The notes: generated by a model from the sequence alone, not told the origin. Positions 1-10,315 are shown, numbered from the stretch's first letter. The stretch: DNA of 64,000 bases from Pseudomonas sp. PDNC002 (GCF_016919445.1 NZ_CP070356.1:1495501-1559500); one strand, 5' to 3'. A program made the numbers and translations.

Positions 1-500
1 ACCTGATCCTGTTCTTCGGCGGCCTGTTCCTGCTGTTCAAGAGCACCATGGAGATCTACCACAGCCTGGAGGGCGCGGAAGAGGGCGGCCAGCAGGGCGG
101 CAAGTCGCGCGGCTTCATGGGCATCATCATCCAGATCGCGATCATCGACATCGTCTTCTCCCTGGACTCGGTGATCACCGCCGTCGGCCTGGTGCAGCAC
201 GTGCCGGTGATGGTCGCGGCCATCGTCATCTCGGTCGGCGTGATGATGCTCTCGGCGGCCACCATCAGTGACTTCATCGAGAAGCACCCGTCGCTGAAGA
301 TGCTGGCGCTGTCCTTCCTCATCGTGGTCGGCACCGTGCTGATCGCCGAGGCCTTCGAGATCCATGTGCCCAAGGGCTACGTGTACTTCGCCATGGCCTT
401 CTCGCTGGCAGTGGAGGCGATCAACATCCGCCTGCGCGGCGCCCTGGCGCGCAAGCGCGGCGAAGAGCCGGTGAAGCTGCGCAAGGACATTCCGAGCTGA
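1..500 (+). CDS. TerC family integral membrane protein (5' partial)
   Basis: The frame is open from base 3 to the stop at 498-500, so the N-terminus lies outside the window; about 165 residues are visible. Several hydrophobic helices alternate with short loops, and the segment IDIVFSLDSVITAVGL carries a buried acidic residue, as in TerC/YjbE-type transporters linked to tellurite resistance and metal (Mn) export. The internal ATG at 48 is unlikely to be the true start because coding sequence of the same family (LILFFGGLFLLFKS) precedes it. The protein ends in a short basic tail. Family assignment is firm; the substrate is unknown. Confidence 0.85.
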   Translation, partial: LILFFGGLFLLFKSTMEIYHSLEGAEEGGQQGGKSRGFMGIIIQIAIIDIVFSLDSVITAVGLVQHVPVMVAAIVISVGVMMLSAATISDFIEKHPSLKMLALSFLIVVGTVLIAEAFEIHVPKGYVYFAMAFSLAVEAINIRLRGALARKRGEEPVKLRKDIPS

Positions 501-516
501 TCGGTCTGCGTTGACG

Positions 517-547
517 AAAAAAGCCCGGCCTAGCGCCGGGCTTTTTT
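517..547 (+). terminator. Rho-independent terminator after the TerC gene
   Basis: A stem AAGCCCGGC / GCCGGGCTT with a 5-base loop is flanked by an A-run and followed by a T-run, 17 bases after the TerC stop codon. Confidence 0.9.
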
Positions 548-555
548 GTTTTTTG

Positions 556-633
556 CAGGAGCGAGCTTGCTCGCGAGCAGAGCTTCCCGGCGACTCCAGC
601 GTTGTGGCGGTTCGCGAGCAAGCTCGCTCCTAT
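556..633. repeat. REP doublet (REPIN) with inverted arms
   Basis: The left unit GGAGCGAGCTTGCTCGCGA (559-577) is repeated in inverse orientation at 611-630 (TTCGCGAGCAAGCTCGCTCC), 33 bases apart. Each unit is itself a hairpin. This is the classic Pseudomonas REP sequence, mobilised in trans by RAYT transposases (known biology); no RAYT gene lies in this window. Confidence 0.88.
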
Positions 634-741
634 AGGGCTCCTGCGACCTTCGTCGGCAATGCTGGGCGATGCGGCGCGGCTGAGGCACACTGGGCGTCCG
701 TAACAAATTATTGCGCCTGCCTGGGCGCCGTGAGGTCTGAA

Positions 742-1371
742 ATGCTCGCCAGTACCTGGTTCGCCTTCTTCATCGCCTGCTGGGTGATCAGCCTGTCACC
801 CGGCGCCGGGGCCATCGCCTCCATGTCCTGCGGGCTGCAATACGGCTTCTGGCGTGGCTACTGGAATGCCCTGGGCCTGCAGATCGGACTCGCCCTGCAG
901 ATCGCCATCGTCGCCGCCGGGGTCGGCGCGCTGCTGTCGGCGTCGGCGGTAGCCTTCAGTGCGATCAAGTGGTTCGGCGTGGTCTACCTGGTCTATCTCG
1001 CCTATCGTCAGTGGACCGCTGCGCCGCAGGTGATGGCGGCGAGCGGTGAGCGCCCCATCGGGCGACCGTTGACCCTGGTCCTGCGTGGGTTCCTGGTCAA
1101 CGCCAGCAACCCCAAGGCGGTGATCTTCATGCTCGCGGTGCTGCCGCAGTTCGTCGACCCGCATCGTCCGATGGCGATCCAGTACGTGATCATGGGCGCG
1201 ACCATGATCACCGTGGATCTGATCGTCATGGCCGGCTACACCGGATTGGCCGCCCGTGTACTGCGTGCATTGCGTTCGCAGCGCCAGCAGCGGGTGATGA
1301 ATCGTACTTTCGCCACGCTGTTCGTGGGCGCCGCCGCGCTGCTCGCCACCGTCCGCCGCGCCCCGGTCTGA
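742..1371 (+). CDS. LysE/RhtB family amino-acid exporter
   Basis: A 209-residue multi-spanning membrane protein. The N-terminal helix with the motif SLSPGAGAIASMSCGLQYG is the LysE/RhtB signature, followed by the conserved RGFLVNASNPKAVIFMLAVLPQF segment typical of this family. The frame extends upstream to 511 but that part covers the REP doublet; the ATG at 742 has a GAGGT sequence six bases upstream and gives the normal family length of about 205-210 residues. LysE-family proteins export amino acids such as homoserine, threonine or lysine; the substrate cannot be read from sequence. It appears to be a single-gene unit. Confidence 0.85.
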   Translation: MLASTWFAFFIACWVISLSPGAGAIASMSCGLQYGFWRGYWNALGLQIGLALQIAIVAAGVGALLSASAVAFSAIKWFGVVYLVYLAYRQWTAAPQVMAASGERPIGRPLTLVLRGFLVNASNPKAVIFMLAVLPQFVDPHRPMAIQYVIMGATMITVDLIVMAGYTGLAARVLRALRSQRQQRVMNRTFATLFVGAAALLATVRRAPV

Positions 1372-1399
1372 GGGCGTTTGCGGGTATTCCGCGGGCGAG

Positions 1400-1425
1400 C
1401 CGGAGCGCCGTTGGGGGCGCTCCGG
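1400..1425 (+). terminator. Possible terminator hairpin without a T-run
   Basis: CCGGAGCGCC and GGCGCTCCGG form a perfect 10-bp stem with a 6-base loop, 29 bases after the LysE-family stop. There is no T tract, so it may be a transcript-stabilising hairpin rather than a true terminator. Confidence 0.4.
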
Positions 1426-1477
1426 GCGCAACTGTGCGGGACATTGTCCTTGCATAGACGGAAACCTGAGGTGACAA

Positions 1478-1502
1478 TTTAATCTCTTTCATTCTCATTT
1501 AA
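1478..1502 (+). promoter_or_regulatory. Candidate Fur box upstream of the FTR1 gene
   Basis: On the minus strand the AT-rich stretch reads AAATGAGAATGAAAGAG, partly matching tandem Fur hexamers of the NATWAT type. It ends 8 bases before the FTR1 start, in otherwise GC-rich DNA. The match is partial, so this is an inference supported mainly by the iron-uptake function of the gene. Confidence 0.4.
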
Positions 1503-1510
1503 CTTTCCGT

Positions 1511-3412
1511 ATGCGCCCCTCCAAACTGTTTGTCTGGCTGATGCCGCTGTTCGGTCTCTTCAGCCTTGGAGCTCACGCCGACACGGCTGTCGACCCCGCT
1601 CAAGCTCTTCACCTGCTCAGCTACCTCGCCGCTGACTACCCCGCCACCGTCACCGATGGCAAGGTCGTCAATGACAGCGAATACAAGGAGCAGCTGGAGT
1701 TCGTCGGCAACCTCCACTCGCTGATCCTGACCCTGCCGGAGCGCGCCGAGCGTGCCGATCTGGAAAGGGATGCCGCCAGCCTCAAGCACGCCATCGAGCA
1801 GCGTCAGCCAGGCCGGCAGGTCGCCCAGCAGGCGCGGCACCTGGAGGCGCGCGTCGCCGATATCTACCAGGTGGTGCAGACCCCAGCGATCACGCCGGAC
1901 CCGGCTCGTGGCGCCGAGGTGTACGCCCAGCAGTGCTCGATCTGCCACGGCGACGCCGGCAAGGGCGACGGCCCGGCAGGCATCGGCCTGGAGCCGCCGC
2001 CGGCGAACCTGACCGACCGCGCGCGCCTGGACCAACTGAGCCTGTACGACCTGCGCAACGTCATCGGCCTGGGTGTTTCCGGCACCGACATGCCGGCCTT
2101 CGCCGACCAGCTCGACGAGCGTCAGCGCTGGGACCTGGCGTCCTATGTGGCTAGCCTCAGCGCCGGCCAGGCGAAAGCCGACCCGGCCCATGCCTACCCG
2201 CTGGCGACGCTGTCGACCCAGACGCCCGCAGACGTCGCCGAGCATGACGGCGAAGCCGCGGCCGAGAGCTTCCGTGCCCTGCGTGCGCACCCGCCGCTGG
2301 AGCACCGCGGCCCGGCGCAGCTGATCGACTACACCGCCGCGACCCTGGACAAGAGCTTCGCCGTGTACCGCTCCGGCGATCACGACCAGGCCTACGACCT
2401 CTCCGTTGCTGCCTATCTCGAAGGCTTCGAATTGGTGGAGTCCTCGCTGGACAACGTCGACGCCGACCTGCGCAAGGCCACCGAGAAGCAACTGATGGCC
2501 TACCGTCAGGCGCTGCGTGATGGCCTGCCGGAGGCCGAGGCGGCCCAGCAGCTGGAACTGGCCAAGGCCAAGCTGGCGGACGCCGCCAAGGCCCTGAGCG
2601 GCGACTCCCTGAGCTTCTCCATCAGCTTCATCTCCGCCCTGTTGATCCTCCTGCGCGAAGGCGTGGAAGCGATCCTGGTGCTGGCGGCGATCCTCGCCTT
2701 CCTGCGCAACACCGGACAGGAGCAGGCCGTGCGTGGCGTTCACGTCGGCTGGGGTCTGGCCTTCGTCGCCGGTTTCGCCACCTGGGCGGTCGCGGCCTAC
2801 GTGATCGATATCGGTGGCGCCCAGCGCGAGCTGATGGAAGGCTTCACCTCGCTGTTCGCCTGCGTGATGGTGCTCTGGCTCGGCGTGTGGATGCACGACC
2901 GCCGCCACGCCGCCGCCTGGCAGGACTACATCCGCAGCAGCCTGGTCGGTGGCGGGGGCCGCTTCGGCTTCGCGGTGCTGGCGTTCTTCTCGGTCTACCG
3001 CGAGCTGTTCGAGGTCATCCTGTTCTACGAAACCCTCTGGCTGCAGGCTGGTCCGTCGGGCCACAACGCGGTGATCGCCGGTGCGGGTACGGCCGTGGTG
3101 ATTCTGATCGGCATCGCCTTCGTGATCCTGCGTGGCTCGGCGAAGTTGCCGCTGAAGCTGTTCTTCACCATCAACGCCGCGCTGCTCTGCGCCTTGTCGG
3201 TGGTGTTCGCCGGTCACGGCGTGGTCGCGCTGCAGGAAGCCGGCGTGATCGGAACCCGTCCGGTGCCGTTCTTCGACTTCGACTGGCTCGGCATCAAGGC
3301 CGACGCCTACTCGCTGTCGGCCCAGGCCCTGGCGCTGCTGGCGGTGGTCGTGCTCTACGGGCGCAGCTACTTCGCCGAGCGCCGCAAGGCCGCTCAAGTG
3401 GCCTCGTCCTGA
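1511..3412 (+). CDS. FTR1 family iron permease with N-terminal cytochrome c domain
   Basis: A 633-residue protein. Residues 1-23 form a signal peptide ending AHA. A cytochrome c domain carries one haem-binding motif, C142-S-I-C145-H146. After a helical periplasmic region, the C-terminal part is the seven-helix FTR1 permease, with the iron-binding signature REGVE at residues 382-386 and a second copy, RELFE, at 497-501. FTR1 permeases import iron after or during Fe(II) oxidation; the fused cytochrome probably takes the electron (inference), in place of the multicopper oxidase used in yeast or the EfeO/EfeB partners of E. coli. It stands alone behind a candidate Fur site. The ATG at 1511 is preferred because it supplies the signal peptide, although its ribosome-binding site is weak. 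Confidence 0.9.
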   Translation: MRPSKLFVWLMPLFGLFSLGAHADTAVDPAQALHLLSYLAADYPATVTDGKVVNDSEYKEQLEFVGNLHSLILTLPERAERADLERDAASLKHAIEQRQPGRQVAQQARHLEARVADIYQVVQTPAITPDPARGAEVYAQQCSICHGDAGKGDGPAGIGLEPPPANLTDRARLDQLSLYDLRNVIGLGVSGTDMPAFADQLDERQRWDLASYVASLSAGQAKADPAHAYPLATLSTQTPADVAEHDGEAAAESFRALRAHPPLEHRGPAQLIDYTAATLDKSFAVYRSGDHDQAYDLSVAAYLEGFELVESSLDNVDADLRKATEKQLMAYRQALRDGLPEAEAAQQLELAKAKLADAAKALSGDSLSFSISFISALLILLREGVEAILVLAAILAFLRNTGQEQAVRGVHVGWGLAFVAGFATWAVAAYVIDIGGAQRELMEGFTSLFACVMVLWLGVWMHDRRHAAAWQDYIRSSLVGGGGRFGFAVLAFFSVYRELFEVILFYETLWLQAGPSGHNAVIAGAGTAVVILIGIAFVILRGSAKLPLKLFFTINAALLCALSVVFAGHGVVALQEAGVIGTRPVPFFDFDWLGIKADAYSLSAQALALLAVVVLYGRSYFAERRKAAQVASS

Positions 3413-3483
3413 GGCAGTAATCGAGCGACACGCGACGGCCAGTGCGATACTGGCCGTCGTGCTTTCTGGAGATTGGTTTTCCG

Positions 3484-3954
3484 ATGCGTATCTGGATCGA
3501 TGCTGACGCCTGCCCGCGCGCGGCCAAGGACCTGGTGGCGAAATTCGCCCTCAAGCGCAAGCTGGAGGTGGTGATGGTCGCCGGCCAGCCCGTGGCCAAG
3601 CCGCCGTTCGCCTGCGTCAGCCTGGTGGTGGTGCCCAGCGGGATGGACGCTGCCGATGACTACCTGGTGGAGCAGGCCGAGCCCGGCGACCTGGTGATCT
3701 GCAGCGACGTACCGCTGGCCGACCGGCTGGTGAAGAAGGGCGTCGATGCGCTGGACCCGCGTGGCCGTGAATTCGACGAGAAGAACATGGGCGAACGCCT
3801 GGCCGTGCGAAACCTGTTCACCGACCTGCGTGAGCAGGGTCAGGTGGGAGGAGGGCAGGCGCCCTACGGCGACAAGGATCGCCAGGCCTTCGCCAACAGC
3901 CTGGATCGGCTGCTGACGCGCCTGATGCGTGAGGCGGAGAGTCGCAAGAGCTGA
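3484..3954 (+). CDS. YaiI/YqxD family protein (UPF0178, DUF188)
   Basis: A 156-residue protein starting MRIWIDADACPRAAKDL, the invariant N-terminus of the UPF0178/YaiI family, which has a PIN-like nuclease fold with clustered acidic residues (IDADACP, ICSDVPLADRLV, DPRGREF). No biochemical function is established. The frame runs 42 bases further upstream, but the ATG at 3484 begins exactly at the conserved motif and has a GGAG about 12 bases upstream. It is followed directly by a strong terminator, so it is monocistronic or ends a short unit. Confidence 0.9.
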   Translation: MRIWIDADACPRAAKDLVAKFALKRKLEVVMVAGQPVAKPPFACVSLVVVPSGMDAADDYLVEQAEPGDLVICSDVPLADRLVKKGVDALDPRGREFDEKNMGERLAVRNLFTDLREQGQVGGGQAPYGDKDRQAFANSLDRLLTRLMREAESRKS

Positions 3955-3957
3955 AAC

Positions 3958-3985
3958 GAAAACGCCCGACCGTGCCGGGCGTTTT
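3958..3985 (+). terminator. Rho-independent terminator after the YaiI gene
   Basis: GAAAACGCCCG / CGGGCGTTTTC inverted repeat with a 6-base loop, starting four bases after the stop codon. The A and T runs on either side make it potentially bidirectional. Confidence 0.85.
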
Positions 3986-4010
3986 CACGTTCGCGATAGG
4001 AGGGCTGTGC

Positions 4011-4208
4011 GTAGGAGCGGTCCGTGCTCCGGTCAGCCCTCACCCTAACCCTCTCCCAGGGGGAGAGGGGACCGTTCGGTGCAGGATGAATCTTTGGTGT
4101 CAGCCGGCACGGACTGCTCCCTCGCCCTCAGGAGCGGGGCGCGTAGCCAGGGCTGGGGTGAGGGGAAAGCATCGGCACGGGCTTCCCGAGAAAGACAGTC
4201 GCTCCTAC
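4011..4208. repeat. Composite dispersed repeat, copy A (CTCTCCC family)
   Basis: The element is bracketed by GTAGGAGC (4011-4018) and its inverse GCTCCTAC (4201-4208). Inside are CCCTCACCCTAACCCTCTCC followed by an inverted GGGAGAGGGG, and a second block ending GGCTGGGGTGAGGGG. Nearly the same sequence, reverse-complemented, lies at 26516-26674; related copies are at 33844-33976 and 43253-43391. It ends five bases before the elbB stop. Confidence 0.8.
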
Positions 4209-4212
4209 GATT

Positions 4213-4863
4213 TCAGGCCAGCTCCAGCACCCGGTCGACCGCCTTGTTGATGCCGCTGGCGGCTTCGGCGATGGACTGCGCGAGCATGTAGGCCGGCGTG
4301 GTGACCAGCTTGTGGTCCTTGTCCTCGACGATGTCTTCCACGGCGCAATCGATGTGCTTGGCGCCCATCGCGGTCAGCGCCTGGGCGGTGCCTTCGTCGG
4401 TGCCAATGGTGCACTCCACGCCTTCACCGAAGATGCGTGCAGCCATGGCCGGAGCGATGCAGAACAGGCCGATCGGTTTTTTCGCCGCGGCGAAAGCCTT
4501 GGCCAGCGCCAGCACGTCCGGCTGCACCTGGCACTGGTCGCCCTTGAAGGCAAAGTCACTGAGGTTTTTCGCAGCGCCGAAGCCGCCGGGCACGACCAGC
4601 GCGTCGAAGTCCTCGACCCTGGCTTCGCGGATGTCCTTGATCTCGCCGCGGGCGATACGTGCGGATTCCACCAGCACGTTGCGCTTCTCGGCCACTTCCT
4701 CGCCGGTCAGGTGATTGATCACGTGGTGCTGCTCGATGTTCGGCGCGAAGCATTGCACCTGGGCGCCGCGCTGGGACAGACGCAGCAGGGTGATAACGCT
4801 TTCGTGGATCTCGGCGCCGTCGTAGACGCCACAGCCGGAGAGGATAACGGCAACTTTCTTCAT
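4213..4863 (-). CDS. elbB: Isoprenoid biosynthesis glyoxalase ElbB (DJ-1/PfpI family)
   Basis: A 216-residue protein beginning MKKVAVILSGCGVYDGAEIH, diagnostic for ElbB/YhbL. The DJ-1/PfpI fold shows the nucleophile elbow GLFCIAPAM with the conserved cysteine, and VVPGGFGAAKNLSDFA. ElbB has in vitro glyoxalase activity and has been linked to isoprenoid (lycopene) yield in E. coli; its physiological substrate is unclear. The frame extends upstream to 4998, but the ATG at 4861-4863 has AGGAG eight bases upstream and matches family length. It is transcribed divergently from the hydroxylase at 5016. Confidence 0.92.
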   Translation of the reverse strand: MKKVAVILSGCGVYDGAEIHESVITLLRLSQRGAQVQCFAPNIEQHHVINHLTGEEVAEKRNVLVESARIARGEIKDIREARVEDFDALVVPGGFGAAKNLSDFAFKGDQCQVQPDVLALAKAFAAAKKPIGLFCIAPAMAARIFGEGVECTIGTDEGTAQALTAMGAKHIDCAVEDIVEDKDHKLVTTPAYMLAQSIAEAASGINKAVDRVLELA

Positions 4864-5015
4864 GGACTGCTCCTGTTCTGGGGGCCGGGGCTGTCGCGAT
4901 ATGCCGCCCGGGCTGTCGCCGGCGGTCGTGGCCGGCGGCGGGCAAGGGACTAGGATCGAATTTAGGGTCTGCGGATCCTGAGGCCTTCCCATAAGCATAA
5001 CGACTCGGTCGCGCC

Positions 5016-6254
5016 ATGAACTACATCCTCTTCGCCGTACCCTTCTTTTTCCTCTTGATCGCGATCGAGTTGCTCGCCGACCGCTGGCGAGGACTGCGTA
5101 CCTACCGCCTGAGCGATGCGCTGAACAGCCTCAGTGCGGGTGTCCTGTCCACCACCAGCGGGCTGCTGACCAAAGGCCTCGCGCTGGTGACCTACACCAT
5201 TGCCTGGCAGCATCTCGCGCTGTTCGAGCTGTCGGCCAAAAGCCTGTGGGTCTGGGCGTTCGCCTTCGTCTTCTACGACTTCTGCTACTACTGGAACCAC
5301 CGCCTGGGCCACGAGCGCAACGTGCTCTGGGCGGCGCATTCGGTGCACCACCAGAGCGAGGACTACAACCTCTCCACCGCGCTGCGGCAGACCAGTACCG
5401 GCTTCATCTTCGGCTGGATCTTCTACCTGCCGATGGCGCTGGCCGGCGTGCCGCCACTGGTGTTCCTCACGGTTGGCGCGCTGAACCTGCTGTACCAGTT
5501 CTGGGTACACACCCGGCACATCCCCAAGCTGGGCTGGTTCGAGTGGATCTTCATCACCCCGTCCAACCACCGCGTGCACCACGCGCAGAACCCGGTCTAC
5601 ATGGATCGCAACTACGGCGGCGTGTTCATCCTCTGGGACCGTCTGTTCGGCACCTTCCAGGAAGAGCTGGACGAGGAGCCGGTGGTATTCGGCGTGACCG
5701 TGCCGCTGGCCAGCTGGAACCCGCTGTGGGCGAACCTGCAGGTCTACGCACACCTGTGGAGCGATGCGCGCCGCGCCGGCAGCCTCTGGGACAAGCTGCG
5801 CATCTGGTTCATGCGCACTGGCTGGCGCCCGGAGGACGTCGCCCAGCGCTACCCCATGGCCAAGCCCGACCTGGCGGCCTTCCGCAAGTTCGACGTGCCG
5901 CTGACGCGCGGCCGGCAGTGGTATGCCGGGGTGCAGTTCGCCGCCTACGTGGTCGTCGGCACCTGGCTGCTGGGCGTGGGGGAGTCCTGGCAGGTATTGC
6001 CGCTGCTGATCGGCTGGGCGTGGGTGGCGTTCGGGCTCTACGCGATCGGCTGCTGGCTGGAGAATCGCGCCTGGGCGCTACGCCTGGAGTTCCTGCGGCT
6101 GTTGCTGAACGTGCCGGCCGTGATGGCGCTGGCGACCTGGGGAGGGATCGAGCTGCCGCAAGGGGCGCCCTGGGCGTTGGCTGTCTACACCCTGCTCAGC
6201 CTGATCGGGCTGCTGGGCCTGCGGCGCGCCGAGCGCCTGCCGCAGACCGCGTGA
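5016..6254 (+). CDS. Sterol desaturase/fatty acid hydroxylase family di-iron membrane protein
   Basis: A 412-residue polytopic membrane protein. The histidine clusters that bind the di-iron centre are present: HRLGH (about residues 94-98), HSVHHQ (about 108-113), a lone HTRH, and HRVHHA (about 187-192). This is the fatty acid hydroxylase superfamily pattern. Substrates in the superfamily are sterols, lipids or carotenoids; bacterial members of this shape are mostly uncharacterised. The C-terminal third adds several helices beyond the catalytic domain. It is convergent with the DedA gene, ending four bases from it. Confidence 0.85.
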   Translation: MNYILFAVPFFFLLIAIELLADRWRGLRTYRLSDALNSLSAGVLSTTSGLLTKGLALVTYTIAWQHLALFELSAKSLWVWAFAFVFYDFCYYWNHRLGHERNVLWAAHSVHHQSEDYNLSTALRQTSTGFIFGWIFYLPMALAGVPPLVFLTVGALNLLYQFWVHTRHIPKLGWFEWIFITPSNHRVHHAQNPVYMDRNYGGVFILWDRLFGTFQEELDEEPVVFGVTVPLASWNPLWANLQVYAHLWSDARRAGSLWDKLRIWFMRTGWRPEDVAQRYPMAKPDLAAFRKFDVPLTRGRQWYAGVQFAAYVVVGTWLLGVGESWQVLPLLIGWAWVAFGLYAIGCWLENRAWALRLEFLRLLLNVPAVMALATWGGIELPQGAPWALAVYTLLSLIGLLGLRRAERLPQTA

Positions 6255-6257
6255 GGG

Positions 6258-6812
6258 TCAGTTCTTCGGCGCCTTGAAACGACGGTGCAGCCAGAACAGC
6301 AGGCCGATCACGACAAGACCGCCGAGCACCATCAGTTCGTACTTCTTGATGTTCCCCAGCACACCCTCGAGCACGCTGCCGAAGTAATAGGCGGCGCTGC
6401 CGAGGACGGTGGCCCAGACGATCGCACCGATGCCATTTAGCAGCAGGTAGCGCGCCGGCGGGTAGCCGGACAGCCCGATGGCCACCGGCATCACGGTGCG
6501 CAGGCCATAGACGAAGCGGAAGCTCAGCACCCAGAGGTCCGGGTGTTTGCGCACGTGCTCCAGCGCCTTGTCGCCCATCTGCTGCCAGCGCGGCTTGCGC
6601 GCGAGCAGCTTGCGGCCGTGGCGACGGCCGAGGAAATACCAGAGCTGGTCGCCGGCATAGCTGCCGAGGAAGGCCACGGCAACGACGTATTCCAGCTGCA
6701 TGTAGCCGCGGAACGCCAGGAAGCCGGCCAGCACCAGAATGGTCTCACCCTCGAAGAACGTACCGAGAAAGAGCGCGAGGTAGCCGAAATCCTGCAGGAA
6801 TTGTTGGAGCAT
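6258..6812 (-). CDS. DedA family membrane protein
   Basis: A 184-residue inner-membrane protein with the DedA/SNARE-associated (VTT) domain: FFEGETILVLAGFLAFRGY near the N-terminus, GSYAGDQLWYFLGRRHGR, and the conserved arginine motif RFVYGLRTVMPVAIGLS. DedA proteins support polyprenyl-phosphate or phospholipid flipping and membrane-potential homeostasis (known for UptA/DedA members). The essential E of FEGE and the R of FRFVYGLR are both intact. It is transcribed away from hemB. Confidence 0.88.
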   Translation of the reverse strand: MLQQFLQDFGYLALFLGTFFEGETILVLAGFLAFRGYMQLEYVVAVAFLGSYAGDQLWYFLGRRHGRKLLARKPRWQQMGDKALEHVRKHPDLWVLSFRFVYGLRTVMPVAIGLSGYPPARYLLLNGIGAIVWATVLGSAAYYFGSVLEGVLGNIKKYELMVLGGLVVIGLLFWLHRRFKAPKN

Positions 6813-6994
6813 TATCGAGGCAACGCAGCGAAATGAACGCGAAGCCTAACCCGGTTGTCGCCTGGGGGGAAGGCATCGCAGTCGGCACAACTGACCTGGG
6901 ACAAGCCAGGGCGCCCGTGGAGCGGCGACATGCCCCTGCGGCAGGATGCCGCGACCATGGGTCACTGTTACCTGTTGTTACCAATCGGTCATAA

Positions 6995-8068
<1,074 letters not shown>

Positions 8069-8091
8069 TTCCCCCGCCGAAGAGAGTAGCG

Positions 8092-10296
8092 ATGAATACC
8101 GAAGGCATTAGCGAAACCGAAGTTATCGAAGCTGACACCACTGCTGAAGTTACCGAAGTCGTCGTGACGGAGCCCGTCGAGGCGCCGCCGGTACCCGTTG
8201 AGCCCGCGGCGCCCGCGGTCAACGTGGACGACAGTGCCCTCTACATTCATCGCGAGCTCTCGCAGCTGCAATTCAACATCCGCGTGCTGGAACAGGCGCT
8301 GGATGAGTCCTACCCGCTGCTGGAACGCCTGAAGTTCCTGCTGATCTTCTCCAGCAACCTGGACGAATTCTTCGAGATCCGCGTCGCCGGCCTGAAGAAG
8401 CAGATCACCTTCGCCCGCGAGCAGGCCGGCGCCGATGGCCTGCTGCCGCACCAGGCGCTGGCGCGCATCAGCGAGCAGGTGCACGAGCAGGTCGGTCGCC
8501 AGTACAGCATCCTCAACGACATCCTGTTGCCGGAGCTGGCCAAGCACGACATCCGCTTCATCCGCCGCCGCTACTGGACGCCGAAGATCAAGGCCTGGGT
8601 CCGTCGCTTCTTCCGCGACGAGATCGCGCCGATCATCACCCCTATCGGCCTCGACCCGACCCACCCGTTCCCGCTGCTGGTGAACAAGAGCCTGAACTTC
8701 ATGGTCGAGCTCGAGGGTCTGGACGCTTTCGGCCGCGACTCCGGCCTGGCGATCATCCCGGCGCCGCGCTCGCTGCCGCGGATCATCCGCCTGCCGGAGG
8801 ACGTCGCCGGCACTGGCGACAACTACGTGTTCCTCTCCTCGATGATCCACGCCCATGCCGACGACCTGTTCAATGGCATGAAGGTGAAGGGCTGCTACCA
8901 GTTCCGCCTGACCCGCAACGCCGACCTCTCGGTGGACGCCGAGGACGTTGAGGACCTGGCCCGCGCGCTGCGCGGCGAGTTGTTCTCGCGCCGCTACGGC
9001 GACGCCGTGCGCCTGGAAGTGGTGGATACCTGCCCGACGCACCTGTCGAATTACCTGCTCAAGCAGTTCGGCCTGTCCGAGAACGAGCTGTACCGCGTCA
9101 GCGGCCCGGTCAACTTGACCCGCCTGTTCAGCGTCACCGGCCTCGCCAGCCATCCGGAGCTGCAATACCCGCCGTTCACGCCGACCATTCCCAAGCTGCT
9201 GCAGAAGAAGGAAAACCTCTTCAACGTGCTGGGCAAGCTCGACGTGCTGCTGATGCACCCGTTCGAGTCCTTCACCCCGGTCGTCGACCTGCTGCGCCAG
9301 GCCGCCAAGGACCCCAGCGTGCTGGCGATCAAGCAGACGCTGTACCGTTCCGGCGCCAACTCCGAGATCGTCGACGCGCTGGTGGAAGCCGCGCGCAACG
9401 GCAAGGAAGTCACCGTGGTGATCGAGCTGCGGGCGCGCTTCGATGAAGAATCCAACCTGCAGCTGGCCAGCCGCCTGCAGCAGGCCGGCGCCGTGGTGAT
9501 CTACGGCGTGGTGGGCTTCAAGACCCACGCCAAGATGATGCTGATCCTCCGTCGAGAGGACGGCGAGCTGCGCCGCTACGCGCACCTGGGCACCGGCAAC
9601 TACCACGCCGGCAACGCCCGCCTGTACACCGACTACAGCCTGCTGACCGCCGACGTGGCGCTCTGCGAGGACCTACACAAGCTGTTCAACCAGCTGATCG
9701 GCATGGGCAAGACCCTGCGCATGAAGAAGCTCCTGCACGCGCCCTTCACCCTGAAGAAGAACCTGCTGGAGATGATCAACCGCGAGGCCGCCCAGGCTGC
9801 CGAGGGCAAGCCGGCGCACATCATGGCCAAGGTCAACTCGCTGACCGACCCGAAGGTCATCCGCGCGCTCTACAAGGCCAGCCAGGCCGGGGTGAAGATC
9901 GATCTCGTGGTGCGTGGCATGTGCTGCCTGCGCCCGGGTGTGCCGGGTGTCTCGCACAACATCCATGTGCGCTCGATCATCGGCCGCTTCCTCGAGCACA
10001 GCCGGATCTACTACTTCCTCAATGGCGGCGACGAGAAGCTGTTCCTTTCCAGCGCGGACTGGATGGAGCGCAACTTGGACATGCGCGTGGAGACCTGCTT
10101 CCCGGTGGAAGGCAAGAAGCTGGTGCAGCGGGTGAAGAAGGAGCTGGAGTCGTACCTGACCGACAACACCCAGGCCTGGGTGCTGCAGTCCGATGGCAGC
10201 TATGTGCGCCAGAGCCCCAGCGGCAACCAGAACGCCCGCAACGCCCAGGCGACGCTGCTGGAGCGTCTGTGCACGCCGGTGATCAGCGTGCGCTGA
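8092..10296 (+). CDS. ppk: Polyphosphate kinase 1
   Basis: A 734-residue enzyme that reversibly polymerises the gamma-phosphate of ATP into polyphosphate. The N-terminus has an acidic, V/E/T/P-rich extension of about 45 residues before the conserved [20 protein letters not shown]. The catalytic domains carry the autophosphorylated histidine at H479 ([10 protein letters not shown]) and the second conserved histidine in [19 protein letters not shown]-terminal PPK1 signatures such as [16 protein letters not shown] are intact. It follows hemB closely and ends convergently with ppx, the degradative exopolyphosphatase. Pho-type regulation is known in the genus, but no Pho box was identified here. 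Confidence 0.96.
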   Translation: MNTEGISETEVIEADTTAEVTEVVVTEPVEAPPVPVEPAAPAVNVDDSALYIHRELSQLQFNIRVLEQALDESYPLLERLKFLLIFSSNLDEFFEIRVAGLKKQITFAREQAGADGLLPHQALARISEQVHEQVGRQYSILNDILLPELAKHDIRFIRRRYWTPKIKAWVRRFFRDEIAPIITPIGLDPTHPFPLLVNKSLNFMVELEGLDAFGRDSGLAIIPAPRSLPRIIRLPEDVAGTGDNYVFLSSMIHAHADDLFNGMKVKGCYQFRLTRNADLSVDAEDVEDLARALRGELFSRRYGDAVRLEVVDTCPTHLSNYLLKQFGLSENELYRVSGPVNLTRLFSVTGLASHPELQYPPFTPTIPKLLQKKENLFNVLGKLDVLLMHPFESFTPVVDLLRQAAKDPSVLAIKQTLYRSGANSEIVDALVEAARNGKEVTVVIELRARFDEESNLQLASRLQQAGAVVIYGVVGFKTHAKMMLILRREDGELRRYAHLGTGNYHAGNARLYTDYSLLTADVALCEDLHKLFNQLIGMGKTLRMKKLLHAPFTLKKNLLEMINREAAQAAEGKPAHIMAKVNSLTDPKVIRALYKASQAGVKIDLVVRGMCCLRPGVPGVSHNIHVRSIIGRFLEHSRIYYFLNGGDEKLFLSSADWMERNLDMRVETCFPVEGKKLVQRVKKELESYLTDNTQAWVLQSDGSYVRQSPSGNQNARNAQATLLERLCTPVISVR

Positions 10297-10315
10297 TCCG
10301 ACGCCAGTACCCTGA

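Noticed and set aside
1499-3397. A 632-codon minus-strand frame opposite the FTR1 gene
   Set aside because: Same bias shadow; no domains, and the sense strand carries an intact FTR1 and haem motif.
3972-4291. Two small plus-strand frames in the gap before elbB
   Set aside because: They are translations of the dispersed repeat and run into the minus-strand elbB gene.
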